Assembly (NCBI GenBank): GCA_014873095.1
Contig: CP050848.1
Coordinates: 3,903,850-3,967,849 of the forward strand
DNA: 64,000 nucleotides
DNA from: Planctomycetales bacterium ZRK34
GTDB lineage: Bacteria > Planctomycetota > Phycisphaerae > Phycisphaerales > Zrk34
Reading direction: 5' to 3'
Positions within the stretch are counted from its first letter, which is position 1; each line of letters opens with the position of its first letter. The translations under genes and the position numbers were made by a program. This document shows, one piece after another, positions 17,920-26,987 of this stretch. The notes beneath the pieces were generated by a model. It worked only from the letters and a program-made list of their open reading frames with translations. It did no database searches and had not been told where the DNA came from.

Positions 17920-18696
17920 ATGTCGCATTCAGGCAACAACCCGCCTCCGCCCACGGATCATCCGCAACTTCGCCTGGTTGGCGCTGATGATGAGCCCGAG
18001 GTGACCACCTCTTCGCCGGCTGAACCCTCGCGGCGTTTTGCTCACGAGTTGTCGAATCTGCTGGACGGAGCGCTGCGCAATCTCTCGCTGGCGATGTCGC
18101 GCCTGGATGAAGATGAGGTCAAGCACGCTGAGGATGAAACCGCCACGCGCCTGCGGACCGCCAACGATGGCATGCGACAGATGGCGCAACTGCTGCATCG
18201 CTGGATGCGCACCGGCGTGACCGATCCGGCTCAACTCTACTGGCAGCAGTCCACTTTCGAAGACGCGCTGAACTACGCCTTGAAAATGATCGAACCCGCC
18301 ATTGAAGCGGCGGGCATTCATCTTGAAGTCGACGTGGCAGACGATGTGCTTCAGATGCCGGCCGGCCCGCTGTATCCCGTATTGGCCAACGCACTGCAGA
18401 ACGCCATCGAAGCGGTGGGCCACAATGGCTGGATCGGCCTGCGCGGCCGGACCGAAGCCGACACGACAACCCTGACTGTCGAAGACAACGGCCCGGGACT
18501 TCACCCCGATCTGCCGCGCAAGCCCGACGGCTCGGCGCAACTGGGCGCCACGACCAAGTCAACCGGCCACGGCATGGGCTTGGCCATCAGCCAGCAGATC
18601 GCCGAAGCGCTGCAAGGCACGATCAGCCTGACCGACCGCGAAGGCGGCGGGGCGATCCTGCAGATCACCTGGCCGACAAACGCCCCGAAGACCTGA
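17920..18696 (+). CDS. Soluble sensor histidine kinase
   Basis: 258 residues with no membrane segment. The H-box lies in RRFAHELSNLLDGALRNL (His ~44), followed by a four-helix dimerisation stretch. The ATPase domain shows an N-box (NALQNAIEAVG, ~165), G1 (EDNGPGLHP, ~190) and G2 (GHGMGLAIS, ~215). There is no recognisable input domain beyond the first 40 residues. It lies 20 nt before the NtrC-type regulator gene and is almost certainly its partner. The signal sensed is unknown. Confidence 0.9.
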   Translation: MSHSGNNPPPPTDHPQLRLVGADDEPEVTTSSPAEPSRRFAHELSNLLDGALRNLSLAMSRLDEDEVKHAEDETATRLRTANDGMRQMAQLLHRWMRTGVTDPAQLYWQQSTFEDALNYALKMIEPAIEAAGIHLEVDVADDVLQMPAGPLYPVLANALQNAIEAVGHNGWIGLRGRTEADTTTLTVEDNGPGLHPDLPRKPDGSAQLGATTKSTGHGMGLAISQQIAEALQGTISLTDREGGGAILQITWPTNAPKT

Positions 18697-18716
18697 TATC
18701 TCCGAGGAAGATGACC

Positions 18717-20171
18717 ATGAGCAGCACCCACGAGCAAAAGATTAACGCGCACGTGATGGTCGTTGATGACGACCCGATCGTCGGCGAATCGCTGGAGCGC
18801 TTTCTCCAGAAGGCCGGTTACAACACCGCCACCGCGGGCGACGGCCACGAAGCCCTGGCGATGTTGCGCGACGCCGAGGAAGCCGGCGAGCCGTTCAACC
18901 TCGTGCTCAGCGATGTGAACATGCCGCGCAGCGGCGGCGTCGAACTGCTCAAGCAGATCCGCAAACATCACGATTCAACCGTCGTGATCATGATGACCGG
19001 CTACGGCACGATCGAATCGGCTGTCGAAGCGGTCAAACTCGGCGCTTTCGATTACCTGACCAAGCCGATCGTGGATGAAGAACTGGTGATCGCGGTGGCC
19101 AAGGCGCTGCGTCAGCAGGCGCTGCTGGCTGAAAACGCCACGCTGCGCCATCGTCTGGCCGGTCGCGGCGCCGGGGACACGATGATCGGGCAGGACCGCC
19201 GCATGCAGAAGGTCTACGACCTGGTCGAAGCCGTCGCCCCGACCAACACGACCGTCATGATCGGCGGTGAATCCGGCACCGGTAAAACGATGGTCGCCAG
19301 CGCCATTCACGATCGCTCAACCCGAAAGAGTAAACCCTTCGTGACTTTCAGTTGCGGATCGATCCCCGAAACGCTGCTGGAATCTGAACTCTTCGGTCAC
19401 GTCAAGGGCGCCTTCACCGGGGCCGATGCCGACAAGCTCGGCAAGCTGCGTGCCGCCGAGGGTGGCACGCTGTTCATCGATGAAATCAACTCCGCCACGC
19501 CGGCGCTGCAGTTGAAGCTGCTGCGTGTGCTGCAGGAAAAGAAGTTCGAGCCGGTCGGGTCGCATCAGACCGTGAAGGTCGATGTGCGATTCGTCATCGC
19601 GTCCAATGAGTCGCTGGATCGCCTCGTCGAGGAAGGCCGGTTCCGTGAGGATCTGTTTTACCGCATCAACGTCGTGACGATTCACATGCCGGCGCTGCGC
19701 GAGCGGGCCAGCGATGTGCCATTGCTGGCCGAACACTTCCTGCACAAGTATTGCCGCGAGACCGGCAAGGTCATCACCGGCTTCACGCAGGATGGGACCG
19801 GCGCGCTGATGCGTTACCGCTGGCCGGGCAATGTCCGCGAGTTGGAAAACGCCGTCGAACGCGCCGTCGTGCTCAGCCGGCGGCCGACGATCGATCTGGA
19901 CGATCTGCCCGAGTCGATCCGCTGCCAGAGTCCCGACGGCGAGCCCGGGTTCGTCGAGCGCCGCAAGAACCCCGGCTGGTGGGCCAACTCGAGTTGGAAA
20001 CCGCAGCCGCTGAAAGATGCCCTGATGGAGCCCGAGCGTCAGATCATCCTCGCCACGCTCCGCGCCAACGACTGGAACCGCCAGAAAACCGCGGAAATTC
20101 TCGACATCAACCGCACCACGCTCTACAAGAAGATCAAGCAGTACAAGCTCGAAGAACTCGCGGCCGGTTGA
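18717..20171 (+). CDS. Sigma-54-dependent response regulator, NtrC family
   Basis: 484-residue transcription activator. The receiver domain (residues ~10-130) has the phospho-acceptor in VLSDVNMPRSGG. The AAA+ domain (~155-390) has Walker A GESGTGKT, the sigma-54 contact loop GAFTGAD and Walker B GTLFIDEIN. The Fis-type helix-turn-helix ends the protein (NRQKTAEILDINRTTLYKKI). The ATG at 18717 is preferred over 18711 because GAGGA is 8 nt upstream. Targets are unknown; no convincing -24/-12 promoter was found nearby. Confidence 0.94.
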   Translation: MSSTHEQKINAHVMVVDDDPIVGESLERFLQKAGYNTATAGDGHEALAMLRDAEEAGEPFNLVLSDVNMPRSGGVELLKQIRKHHDSTVVIMMTGYGTIESAVEAVKLGAFDYLTKPIVDEELVIAVAKALRQQALLAENATLRHRLAGRGAGDTMIGQDRRMQKVYDLVEAVAPTNTTVMIGGESGTGKTMVASAIHDRSTRKSKPFVTFSCGSIPETLLESELFGHVKGAFTGADADKLGKLRAAEGGTLFIDEINSATPALQLKLLRVLQEKKFEPVGSHQTVKVDVRFVIASNESLDRLVEEGRFREDLFYRINVVTIHMPALRERASDVPLLAEHFLHKYCRETGKVITGFTQDGTGALMRYRWPGNVRELENAVERAVVLSRRPTIDLDDLPESIRCQSPDGEPGFVERRKNPGWWANSSWKPQPLKDALMEPERQIILATLRANDWNRQKTAEILDINRTTLYKKIKQYKLEELAAG

Positions 20172-20175
20172 TCGC

Positions 20176-20205
20176 TTGGCCCAGGCTGTTTGAACGTGCT
20201 ATGCT
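20176..20205 (+). promoter_or_regulatory. Candidate leaderless promoter
   Basis: -35 TTGGCC, 18-bp spacer, -10 TATGCT (20200-20205), then 6 nt to the ATG at 20212. Transcription would start at or next to the start codon. No Shine-Dalgarno sequence is present. Confidence 0.5.
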
Positions 20206-20211
20206 CGTGGT

Positions 20212-21075
20212 ATGAACCGGGCGTTGCTGACGATTGCGCTGGTCGGGTGGATGATATTCTGCTGGTCGCCGCGCGCCCGGGCTGAGAACGAAATATTTGA
20301 GTCGCACGGGGTCACTTTGAAATGGGCGAGTCTGAACGCCTCGCTGAACATCGATCTGCGCACCGGCGCCGTGCAGCGTAATCTCTCGCTGAGCGGGCAA
20401 CTCCAATTTCCGTCGGATCGCACCTTCGCCGCATACATCATCGAGCCGAAGTCGGTGACCGATGTCGAGGGGCATAAGCTGTTGCCGCCTCGCGCCGGCC
20501 GATGGTCCACGAGTTCTTCGCATCCACCGATTCAGCGCCTGCAGATGGGCCCGGGGCGCGGCGGCACGCAGGGCGTATCGCTGTCGTTGAACAACCTGAA
20601 GGGACAACCGGCTGCGATTCGTTCGATCCGCGGCGTGATCCACCTGCTTGAAGTCACTGGTCGGCGGGAAGTTGAAATACCCCTGGAGTCTGATGACCAG
20701 TGGACCGACGTTGCCGACGATGTGAAGGTCCGCATCAAGAAGGTGCAGAAGCAATCGCAGAACTACACGGTGCAGTATGAATTCAGCGGGGCCGACCCCA
20801 AGGCGATGACGGAACTGGATTCGCCGCCGTTTGTGATGATGGGGCTGCCGCTGGATTCAGATGGCAACACGATGCCGCTGCGGTCCTCGCCGTATCACTA
20901 CGTCAGCGGGTCCAACCTCGCGACGGTGCGTTTCTACATGACCGACCCCGCCGCCAAACCAGCCAAGCTTCAACTGGTACTGGCGACCGAAACCACCGAG
21001 CGTGAACTCGAATTCGACCTCGCAGATCTGCCGGACTGGACCGCGGCGGACAATCCCCCAAAACGTCGCAACTGA
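20212..21075 (+). CDS. Secreted protein of unknown function
   Basis: 287 residues with a signal peptide (1-~24, ending ARAEN). The rest looks beta-rich without membrane segments. I recognise no family. Visible features are paired beta-sandwich-like stretches (residues ~25-130 and ~150-280) and a C-terminal ATETTERELEFDLADLP segment. It follows the two-component operon by 40 nt but seems to have its own promoter. It could be exported to the periplasm; no catalytic motif was seen. Confidence 0.75.
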   Translation: MNRALLTIALVGWMIFCWSPRARAENEIFESHGVTLKWASLNASLNIDLRTGAVQRNLSLSGQLQFPSDRTFAAYIIEPKSVTDVEGHKLLPPRAGRWSTSSSHPPIQRLQMGPGRGGTQGVSLSLNNLKGQPAAIRSIRGVIHLLEVTGRREVEIPLESDDQWTDVADDVKVRIKKVQKQSQNYTVQYEFSGADPKAMTELDSPPFVMMGLPLDSDGNTMPLRSSPYHYVSGSNLATVRFYMTDPAAKPAKLQLVLATETTERELEFDLADLPDWTAADNPPKRRN

Positions 21076-21144
21076 CGTTTTGTCTCAACCTGCTGCCGCA
21101 ATTATCGCATGTGGGCAGCATGGGCCACGGATACAATCGAGCGC

Positions 21145-23502
21145 ATGAACACACTTCGCCTGGCATGGACGTGCGCGTTGGCGGTGGCAATGACGGCCGG
21201 CTCACTCGCAGCCGAGACGTCGACGCGCTGGACTCTGTGGTATCAACAGCCCGCGACCAAGTGGCTGGAAGCGCTGCCGATCGGCAACGGCCGATTGGGG
21301 GCGATGGTTTTCGGGGCCGTCGCCGAGGAACGCATTCAGTTGGATGAGCAGAGCCTTTGGGCCGGGCCGCCGGTTCCGGAACCGACGCCGAAGGTGCGCG
21401 AGGCGGTGACACAAACGCGCGAGCTGTTGTTTGCGGGTGATTACGCCAAGGCTCATCAGGTCATGCAGGCAGCGCTGCCGCCGCGCATCTCGCCGCGCAG
21501 CCACCAGACGCTCGGCGATCTGCATCTGAAATTTAATCTGCCGGACAAGGTCGGGTCATATCGCCGCGAGCTGGACCTCGGTCGGGCGATGGCGACGACG
21601 CGGTTTGAACATGACGGTGTGACATACACGCGGCAGGTGTTCGCCACGCCGGTGGATGATGTGATCGTGGTGCGATTGACGGCGAGCCAGCCCGGCAAGG
21701 TGAGCTTCGCGGCCACGCTGGATCGACCGGCGGATTTTCACACGCAACCGATCGGCAGCGACGGTTTAATCATGACCGGTCAGGCCCAACACGGCGGCAA
21801 GCACCTGGGCGTCAAGTTCGCCGCCCGGTTGAAGGCGACGACCGAAGGCGGCTCGGTGACGGTACAGGGCGACGCACTGCACATCACCGGGGCTGATGCG
21901 GCCACGTTGTACCTGGCCTGCGCGACGGATTACAACTTCGCTGATCCTTCGGCGCCGTTGTCTCGCGATCGTGAAGCGGCTTGTGCTTCAACGTTGAACA
22001 AGGCGGCGGCGAGACCGATCAAGGCGGTCATCGACGATCACGTGGCGGCGCATCGCGAGCTGTTTGACCGATGCACGATCAACCTCGGCGGGGGCGATCG
22101 CGCGGACCAGCCGACTGATGCACGCCTTGATGCGGTAAAAAAAGGCGGTATCGATGTCGGCCTCGAAGCGTTGCACTTTCAGTACGGGCGTTACCTGCTG
22201 ATCAGCTCATCACGACCGGGCACGATGCCGGCCAACCTGCAGGGCATCTGGAACGACAAACTCGACGCCCCGTGGAATGCCGACTATCACGTGAACATCA
22301 ACCTGCAGATGAACTACTGGCCCGCGGAGGTCACTGGGCTCAGCGAGTGCGCCGGGCCGCTGTTCGACTTCGTCGAGCGGATGATACCCAACGGGCAGCG
22401 GGCGGCGAAGATCGACTTCGGCGCACGCGGCGCGGTGTCCAGCCACACCACCGATGCGTGGTTGTGGTCGACGGTGTTCGGTCGATTGCAGTGGGGCATG
22501 TGGGTTCACGGCTACGGCTGGTGCACCCAGCACCTGATGGAACACTACCGCTTCACCGGCGATCGAACTTTTCTCCGCGAGCAGGGTTATCCGGTGCTCA
22601 AGGAGGCGGCCCTGTTTTATCTCGACTACCTCGTGTCCGATCCCGAAACCGGCAAGCTCGTGTCCGGCCCGGAGAATTCACCGGAAAACAATTACCTCGG
22701 CCCCGATGGCAAACGCTACACGCTGGCGATGGGCGCCTCGATGAGTCAGCAGATCGTGTGGGATGTGTTCACCAACACGCTGGAAGCGGCCGGCGAACTC
22801 GGCATCGACGATGAATTCACCAAGCAGGTCGCCGCGGCGCGCGATCGGTTGGCCCTGCCGCGCATCGGCGACGACGGGCGACTGATGGAGTGGAACAAAC
22901 CCTTCAAGGAGGCCGAGCCGGGCCATCGCCACATTTCGCATCTGTTCGCGGTGCATCCCGGTCGTCAGTACAACCGCATCGACTCGCCGGACATGATCAC
23001 CGCGGCCCGCAAGACGATCGACTTCCGCCTGTCGCACGGCGGGGGGCACACCGGCTGGTCCCGCGCGTGGATCATCAACTTCTTCGCCCGCTTCGGCGAT
23101 GGCGACAAGGCCCACGAAAACATCGTCATGCTGCTGCGCAAGAGCACGCTGAGCAACCTGTTCGACAACCACCCGCCGTTTCAGATCGACGGCAATTTCG
23201 GATACACCGCCGGCGTCGCCGAGATGCTGCTGCAGTCGCACGTCGGCGACAGTCAGCGGGGCTACCGCCTGGAACTGCTGCCGGCGCTGCCGACCGCCTG
23301 GCCGACGGGATCGATCACCGGCCTGCGTGCTCGCGGCGGGTTCATCGTCGACATCACCTGGGCCGACGGCAAACTCACCGGCGTGATGATCACGTCGAAG
23401 CTGGGCCGGCCGCTGAAACTGGCCTATGGCGATCACGTGATTGAACAGCCGACCAAGGCAGGCGAAACCTACCGGTTCAACATGACGCTGAATCGCCAAT
23501 GA
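21145..23502 (+). CDS. GH95-type alpha-L-fucosidase
   Basis: Exported glycoside hydrolase of 785 residues, probably releasing alpha-1,2-fucose from fucosylated glycans. After the signal peptide (to ~SLAAE) comes the GH95 N-terminal domain: [26 protein letters not shown] and [12 protein letters not shown] (~45-60). The (alpha/alpha)6 catalytic region has [32 protein letters not shown] (~400) and [13 protein letters not shown] (~590). The C-terminal part ends in a beta domain. The start at 21145 restores the signal peptide; TACAAT ends 7 nt upstream of it. Galactosidase activity is known for some GH95 members and cannot be excluded. Confidence 0.92.
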   Translation: MNTLRLAWTCALAVAMTAGSLAAETSTRWTLWYQQPATKWLEALPIGNGRLGAMVFGAVAEERIQLDEQSLWAGPPVPEPTPKVREAVTQTRELLFAGDYAKAHQVMQAALPPRISPRSHQTLGDLHLKFNLPDKVGSYRRELDLGRAMATTRFEHDGVTYTRQVFATPVDDVIVVRLTASQPGKVSFAATLDRPADFHTQPIGSDGLIMTGQAQHGGKHLGVKFAARLKATTEGGSVTVQGDALHITGADAATLYLACATDYNFADPSAPLSRDREAACASTLNKAAARPIKAVIDDHVAAHRELFDRCTINLGGGDRADQPTDARLDAVKKGGIDVGLEALHFQYGRYLLISSSRPGTMPANLQGIWNDKLDAPWNADYHVNINLQMNYWPAEVTGLSECAGPLFDFVERMIPNGQRAAKIDFGARGAVSSHTTDAWLWSTVFGRLQWGMWVHGYGWCTQHLMEHYRFTGDRTFLREQGYPVLKEAALFYLDYLVSDPETGKLVSGPENSPENNYLGPDGKRYTLAMGASMSQQIVWDVFTNTLEAAGELGIDDEFTKQVAAARDRLALPRIGDDGRLMEWNKPFKEAEPGHRHISHLFAVHPGRQYNRIDSPDMITAARKTIDFRLSHGGGHTGWSRAWIINFFARFGDGDKAHENIVMLLRKSTLSNLFDNHPPFQIDGNFGYTAGVAEMLLQSHVGDSQRGYRLELLPALPTAWPTGSITGLRARGGFIVDITWADGKLTGVMITSKLGRPLKLAYGDHVIEQPTKAGETYRFNMTLNRQ

Positions 23503-23511
23503 TGTTTGCTC

Positions 23512-23549
23512 CTCTCCCCTTGAGGGGAGAGGCTGGGTGAGGGGTGAAG
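23512..23549 (+). repeat. CTCTCCCC hairpin repeat, copy 1
   Basis: Perfect 10-bp palindrome CTCTCCCCTT/GAGGGGAGAG followed by a GGGTGAGGGG tail, starting 9 nt after the GH95 stop. Copies 2 (23603-23640, inverted) and 3 (50035-50070) are related. It may also end transcription of the fucosidase gene. Confidence 0.75.
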
Positions 23550-23602
23550 CCTGGCATGTGGTTCATGCCTGTTGGATGCAAACAGATCGTTGAGCGTGTT
23601 GA

Positions 23603-23640
23603 CCCTCTCCCCCACCCTCTCTCTGCAAGGGAGAGGGGGA
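23603..23640 (-). repeat. CTCTCCCC hairpin repeat, copy 2 (inverted)
   Basis: CCCTCTCCC... paired with ...GGGAGAGGGGG. Inverted relative to copy 1, so the two copies bracket ~50 bp between the convergent GH95 and CoA-disulfide-reductase genes. Confidence 0.75.
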
Positions 23641-23645
23641 CGCGC

Positions 23646-25322
23646 TCAGGCCTGCGCGGCGGGCTTGGGTACGTGCTGCTGCATGCTCCATCCACCGGCG
23701 AGGGTGTTGACGTTGTCAAAACCGCTCTGGCGGAGAATGCGCGTGGCGTAGTAGGAACGCTGCCCGCCTTTGCAGTAGGTGATCACGGGGCGGGCGGGAT
23801 CGAGTTCACCCAGACGCTCGCGAAGTTTGACCAGCGGAATGTGGATCGCGCCATCGAGGTGGCCGGCGTTGTACTCCTCGTCGGTGCGCACATCGACGAG
23901 TTGGACGTTTTCCTCGCGCGCCGCATCGGGGGCGACGAGATGGTCAAGGTCGCGCCGGTCGTTCTGGGCGATGAACCCGAGCATGTGGACGGGGTCTTTC
24001 GCCGAGCCGAACGGCGGGGCGTAGGCCAGGTCGAGCGTGGTCAGATCGTCGACGGTCGCGCCGAAGCGGATGGCGGTGGCCAGCACATCGATGCGCTTGT
24101 CGACGCCATCGCGCCCGACGATCTGTGCCCCGATCGCGCGGCCGGTTGCTTCGTCGTAGGTCAGCTTCATCATCATCGACTCGGCGCCGGGGTAGTACGA
24201 GGCGTGGCTGGACGCGGGGGCCCACACGCTGCGCGTCGAGCAACCCAGCGAATCGATACAGCGGCCGTTGCACCCGGTGACGGCGGCGGTGATGCCGAAA
24301 GCGCGCACAATAGCGGTGCCGAGTACGGGTGGCATGGCCGGGCCGGCGTCGGTGGCGGCATGCTCGCCGGCGACGCGCCCGGCGCGGTTGGCCGGACCCG
24401 CCAGCGGAATGCGCATGTTCAGGTCGGCCACGGCGTGGTGATACTCCGCCGCGTCGCCGACCGCGTAGATCGCCGGGTCGGTGGTCTGCATGTGTTCGTT
24501 GACGGCGATGCCGCCGGTCTTGCCGAGGTCGAGGCCGATGGACTGAGCGAGTCGGGTATTCGGTCGCACGCCGATGCCGATGATCATCAGATCGGCGTCG
24601 AGTGTGGTGCCGTCGGAAAGTACGGCGGCGGTGGCGCGGCCGTCTTCATCGGTCGTGATCGATTCGAGTCCCGTGCCCAGGTGCAGCGCCACGCCGTGCG
24701 CGTCGAGTTCGGCTTCGACCAGGTGGGCCATCTCGCGATCCAGCGCCGGCAACACCTGCGGCTGAAGTTCAACCAGCGCCACCTGCTTGTCGAGCCGGCG
24801 CAACATCTCGACCATTTCCAACCCGATGAAACCCGCCCCGACGACGACCGCCTTGTTGACACTCTCCTGCGAGACCAGCGCCTTGATGCGGTCGGTGTCG
24901 CGCAGGTTGCGCAGCGAAAGCACATTCGGGGCATTCATGCCGTCGATCTTCGGCACGATCGGTTCAGCTCCGGGCGCGAGAATCAACCGGTCGTATGACT
25001 GCTGAAAACTCATCTCGGTGTTGTGGTCGACGACTTCGACGGTTTTAGCTTTCGGGTCAATCTCGACGACTTCGCAGCGGGTGTTCACCTCGATGTTGAA
25101 CCACGTGCGAAACTTCTCAGGCGTGGCGACCAGCAGCTTCGAGCGATCGGTGATCTCACCACCGATGTAGTAGGGCAGTCCGCAGTTGGCGAAGCTGACG
25201 TGCTCGTCGCGTTCGTAGAGGATGATGCGGGCCTGCTCATTGCATCGCCTGGCACGGGCCGCCGCCGAGGCGCCCCCGGCCACGCCGCCGACAATCACGA
25301 TGGTGCGTTGCTGATCGGACAT
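23646..25322 (-). CDS. CoA-disulfide reductase-like flavoprotein fused to rhodanese
   Basis: 558-residue cytoplasmic FAD/NAD(P)H oxidoreductase. The FAD-binding GGVAGGASAAARARR is at ~11-26. The redox Cys sits in SFANCGLPYYIGGE (~44), as in CoA-disulfide and polysulfide reductases. The NAD-binding GAGFIGLEMVE is ~160 and the second FAD motif is YAVGDAAE. A rhodanese domain covers ~455-555 with active-site Cys in ITYCKGGQRS. The fusion suggests persulfide or polysulfide/CoA-S-S handling. The chosen ATG has GGAG 7 nt upstream; the longer frame to 25433 is unsupported. Confidence 0.93.
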   Translation of the reverse strand: MSDQQRTIVIVGGVAGGASAAARARRCNEQARIILYERDEHVSFANCGLPYYIGGEITDRSKLLVATPEKFRTWFNIEVNTRCEVVEIDPKAKTVEVVDHNTEMSFQQSYDRLILAPGAEPIVPKIDGMNAPNVLSLRNLRDTDRIKALVSQESVNKAVVVGAGFIGLEMVEMLRRLDKQVALVELQPQVLPALDREMAHLVEAELDAHGVALHLGTGLESITTDEDGRATAAVLSDGTTLDADLMIIGIGVRPNTRLAQSIGLDLGKTGGIAVNEHMQTTDPAIYAVGDAAEYHHAVADLNMRIPLAGPANRAGRVAGEHAATDAGPAMPPVLGTAIVRAFGITAAVTGCNGRCIDSLGCSTRSVWAPASSHASYYPGAESMMMKLTYDEATGRAIGAQIVGRDGVDKRIDVLATAIRFGATVDDLTTLDLAYAPPFGSAKDPVHMLGFIAQNDRRDLDHLVAPDAAREENVQLVDVRTDEEYNAGHLDGAIHIPLVKLRERLGELDPARPVITYCKGGQRSYYATRILRQSGFDNVNTLAGGWSMQQHVPKPAAQA

Positions 25323-25502
25323 CGAATGCTCCTGCGTCTGGGCCGCATCAGGCGGCGGGCTGGCGCCACATAAGGGCGTGTTAACGTTGCGATTCGCTCG
25401 ACTTGCCCCTGGTTTCATAGGGGCAAATCGCAATCTGCGTCAGACCCATGGCTGTGGGTGAAAATCACCGGGGCAGTTGTGAGATCGTCCGATATGCGCA
25501 GA

Positions 25503-25529
25503 TTGTGTACGACTGTACAGTAAACACAA
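25503..25529. promoter_or_regulatory. Nested dyad in divergent intergenic region
   Basis: Perfect palindrome ACTGTACAGT (25512-25521) is flanked by TTGTGT and ACACAA. It lies in the 267-bp gap between the divergent CoA-disulfide-reductase gene and the first PEP-CTERM twin, 60 nt before the latter. Operator for either side is possible. Confidence 0.35.
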
Positions 25530-25589
25530 GCGTGGATGCAAAGGGGTGTCCACAGTCGGGTCATTTCATCCCGTGGCGGGAGTCGGAAC

Positions 25590-26249
25590 ATGATCAATCG
25601 TTTTTTCATCGGCGTTGTGGTCGTTGCTGCGATGGCGTTGGGGCCGGTGGATGCCGCCAAGGCGGTCTTCCTCAGCGGGACCGAGGCGCGGGCGACTTTC
25701 GATGATCTGGTCGCCAACTACGGCGCGACGCTGATCGACTTTGAATCATTTACATCAGGTACGAATCTGACGACGCAAGTGCCGGGTGTTTCCTTCGAGT
25801 CGGTCTACTTTTTCAACGTACTGAATCCGCCGGAGCATGTCGAAGCCAGCGGTGCATACAACGCCTCGGCGTTCGGTCGAACGATTGTCGGATCTTACTA
25901 TCCGACCGCCAGCGATGACGGCCGCGTGGTTTACCAGATCGTCTTCGACACGCCGCAGCGCGCCGCCGGCATCCACCGCATCTGGAACAACACGCTGACG
26001 ACGTTTTACACCGCTTCCGATGTCGCAATCTATACCGGTGAGGACAGCGGCTACCACGGTGTGCTGATCGAAAGCAATGATCCCGCCGACTGGGTCAAGC
26101 GCATCTATTGCGATGCGGTGGAAGTCTCCGGCACCCGCCAGGTCGGCTACAGCGATGATCTAATCTTCGGCGACACCATCCCCGAACCGGCTGCGATCTG
26201 CATGCTCGCGTTGGGCGTGGCACTGCTGGGGCGCCGCCGTTACATTTGA
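25590..26249 (+). CDS. PEP-CTERM protein, twin A
   Basis: 219-residue secreted protein. GGGAG lies 7 nt before the ATG. The signal peptide ends near AAKA. The middle (residues ~25-190) is one beta-rich domain opening VFLSGTEARATFDDLVANYGATLIDFES and containing DDGRVVYQIVFDTPQRAAG. It ends with a classical PEP-CTERM signal: IPEPAA, hydrophobic helix, GRRRYI. Exactly the same length as, and clearly homologous to, the next gene. Function unknown; these tails direct exosortase-dependent surface sorting. Confidence 0.88.
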   Translation: MINRFFIGVVVVAAMALGPVDAAKAVFLSGTEARATFDDLVANYGATLIDFESFTSGTNLTTQVPGVSFESVYFFNVLNPPEHVEASGAYNASAFGRTIVGSYYPTASDDGRVVYQIVFDTPQRAAGIHRIWNNTLTTFYTASDVAIYTGEDSGYHGVLIESNDPADWVKRIYCDAVEVSGTRQVGYSDDLIFGDTIPEPAAICMLALGVALLGRRRYI

Positions 26250-26262
26250 AGGGAACCGAAGC

Positions 26263-26922
26263 ATGTCTAAGCGGAAATTGATGATCTGCGGTTGTGCTGT
26301 GGCGATGTTTGTGGCGTGGGCAGCGGAGCCGGCGAAGGCGGTATTTGTCAGCGGGACTGATGCGCGGGCGACGTTCGACGATCTGGTCGCCAACTTCGAT
26401 GCCGTGCTGATGGACTTCGAGTCGTTTACGCCCGGGACGAATCTGACCACGCAGGTTCCGGGCATGGCTTTCGAGTCGGTCTATTTTTTCAGTACGTTGA
26501 ATCCTCCGGAGCATGTCGAAGTCACCAACAGGGTGCATTCCGAAATCTATGGCAACACCATCATCGGCTCGTGGGCTCCGACGGCTGTCGATGATGGTCG
26601 CGTCATCTATCAGATCGTTTTCGACACGCCGCATCCCGTGGCGGGCATCTTCCGCTACCGCTCGGCCGCGCTGACCACTTTCTACAACACAGCCGGCGTC
26701 GCCCTGCACACCGCCGAAGGCTCGGGCTTCCACGGCGCGATCATCGAAAGCGACGACCCGGCCGACTGGGTCAAGCGCATCTACATCGACGGTCAAGTGA
26801 TCGACAATACACGCAGCGTCGGCATCAGCGACGACCTGATCTACGGCGATGTGATCCCGGAACCAGCCGCCTGGTCGATCGGGGTTGTCGGGGTGGGCCT
26901 GATTCTGCGTCGTCGCCGCTGA
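26263..26922 (+). CDS. PEP-CTERM protein, twin B
   Basis: 219 residues, a tandem duplicate of twin A starting 13 nt after it. AAGGGA precedes the ATG. Shared blocks include SGTDARATFDDLVANF, FTPGTNLTTQVPGMAFESVYFF, NPPEHVEV, DDGRVIYQIVFDTPHP, DPADWVKRIY and SDDLIYGDVIPEPAA. The tail is IPEPAA, helix, LRRRR. The variable zone is around residues 85-105. Both genes are likely one operon. Function unknown. Confidence 0.88.
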   Translation: MSKRKLMICGCAVAMFVAWAAEPAKAVFVSGTDARATFDDLVANFDAVLMDFESFTPGTNLTTQVPGMAFESVYFFSTLNPPEHVEVTNRVHSEIYGNTIIGSWAPTAVDDGRVIYQIVFDTPHPVAGIFRYRSAALTTFYNTAGVALHTAEGSGFHGAIIESDDPADWVKRIYIDGQVIDNTRSVGISDDLIYGDVIPEPAAWSIGVVGVGLILRRRR

Positions 26923-26987
26923 TTGGCCGCAATAGCTCCTGCGCCGGTACGTCTAACCCTGTGCGATCCGCGCGCAGGAGCCTTTCC

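Noticed and set aside
25512..25521. LexA box reading of ACTGTACAGT
   Set aside because: The half-sites lack the spacing of known LexA boxes, and neither neighbour is an SOS gene.
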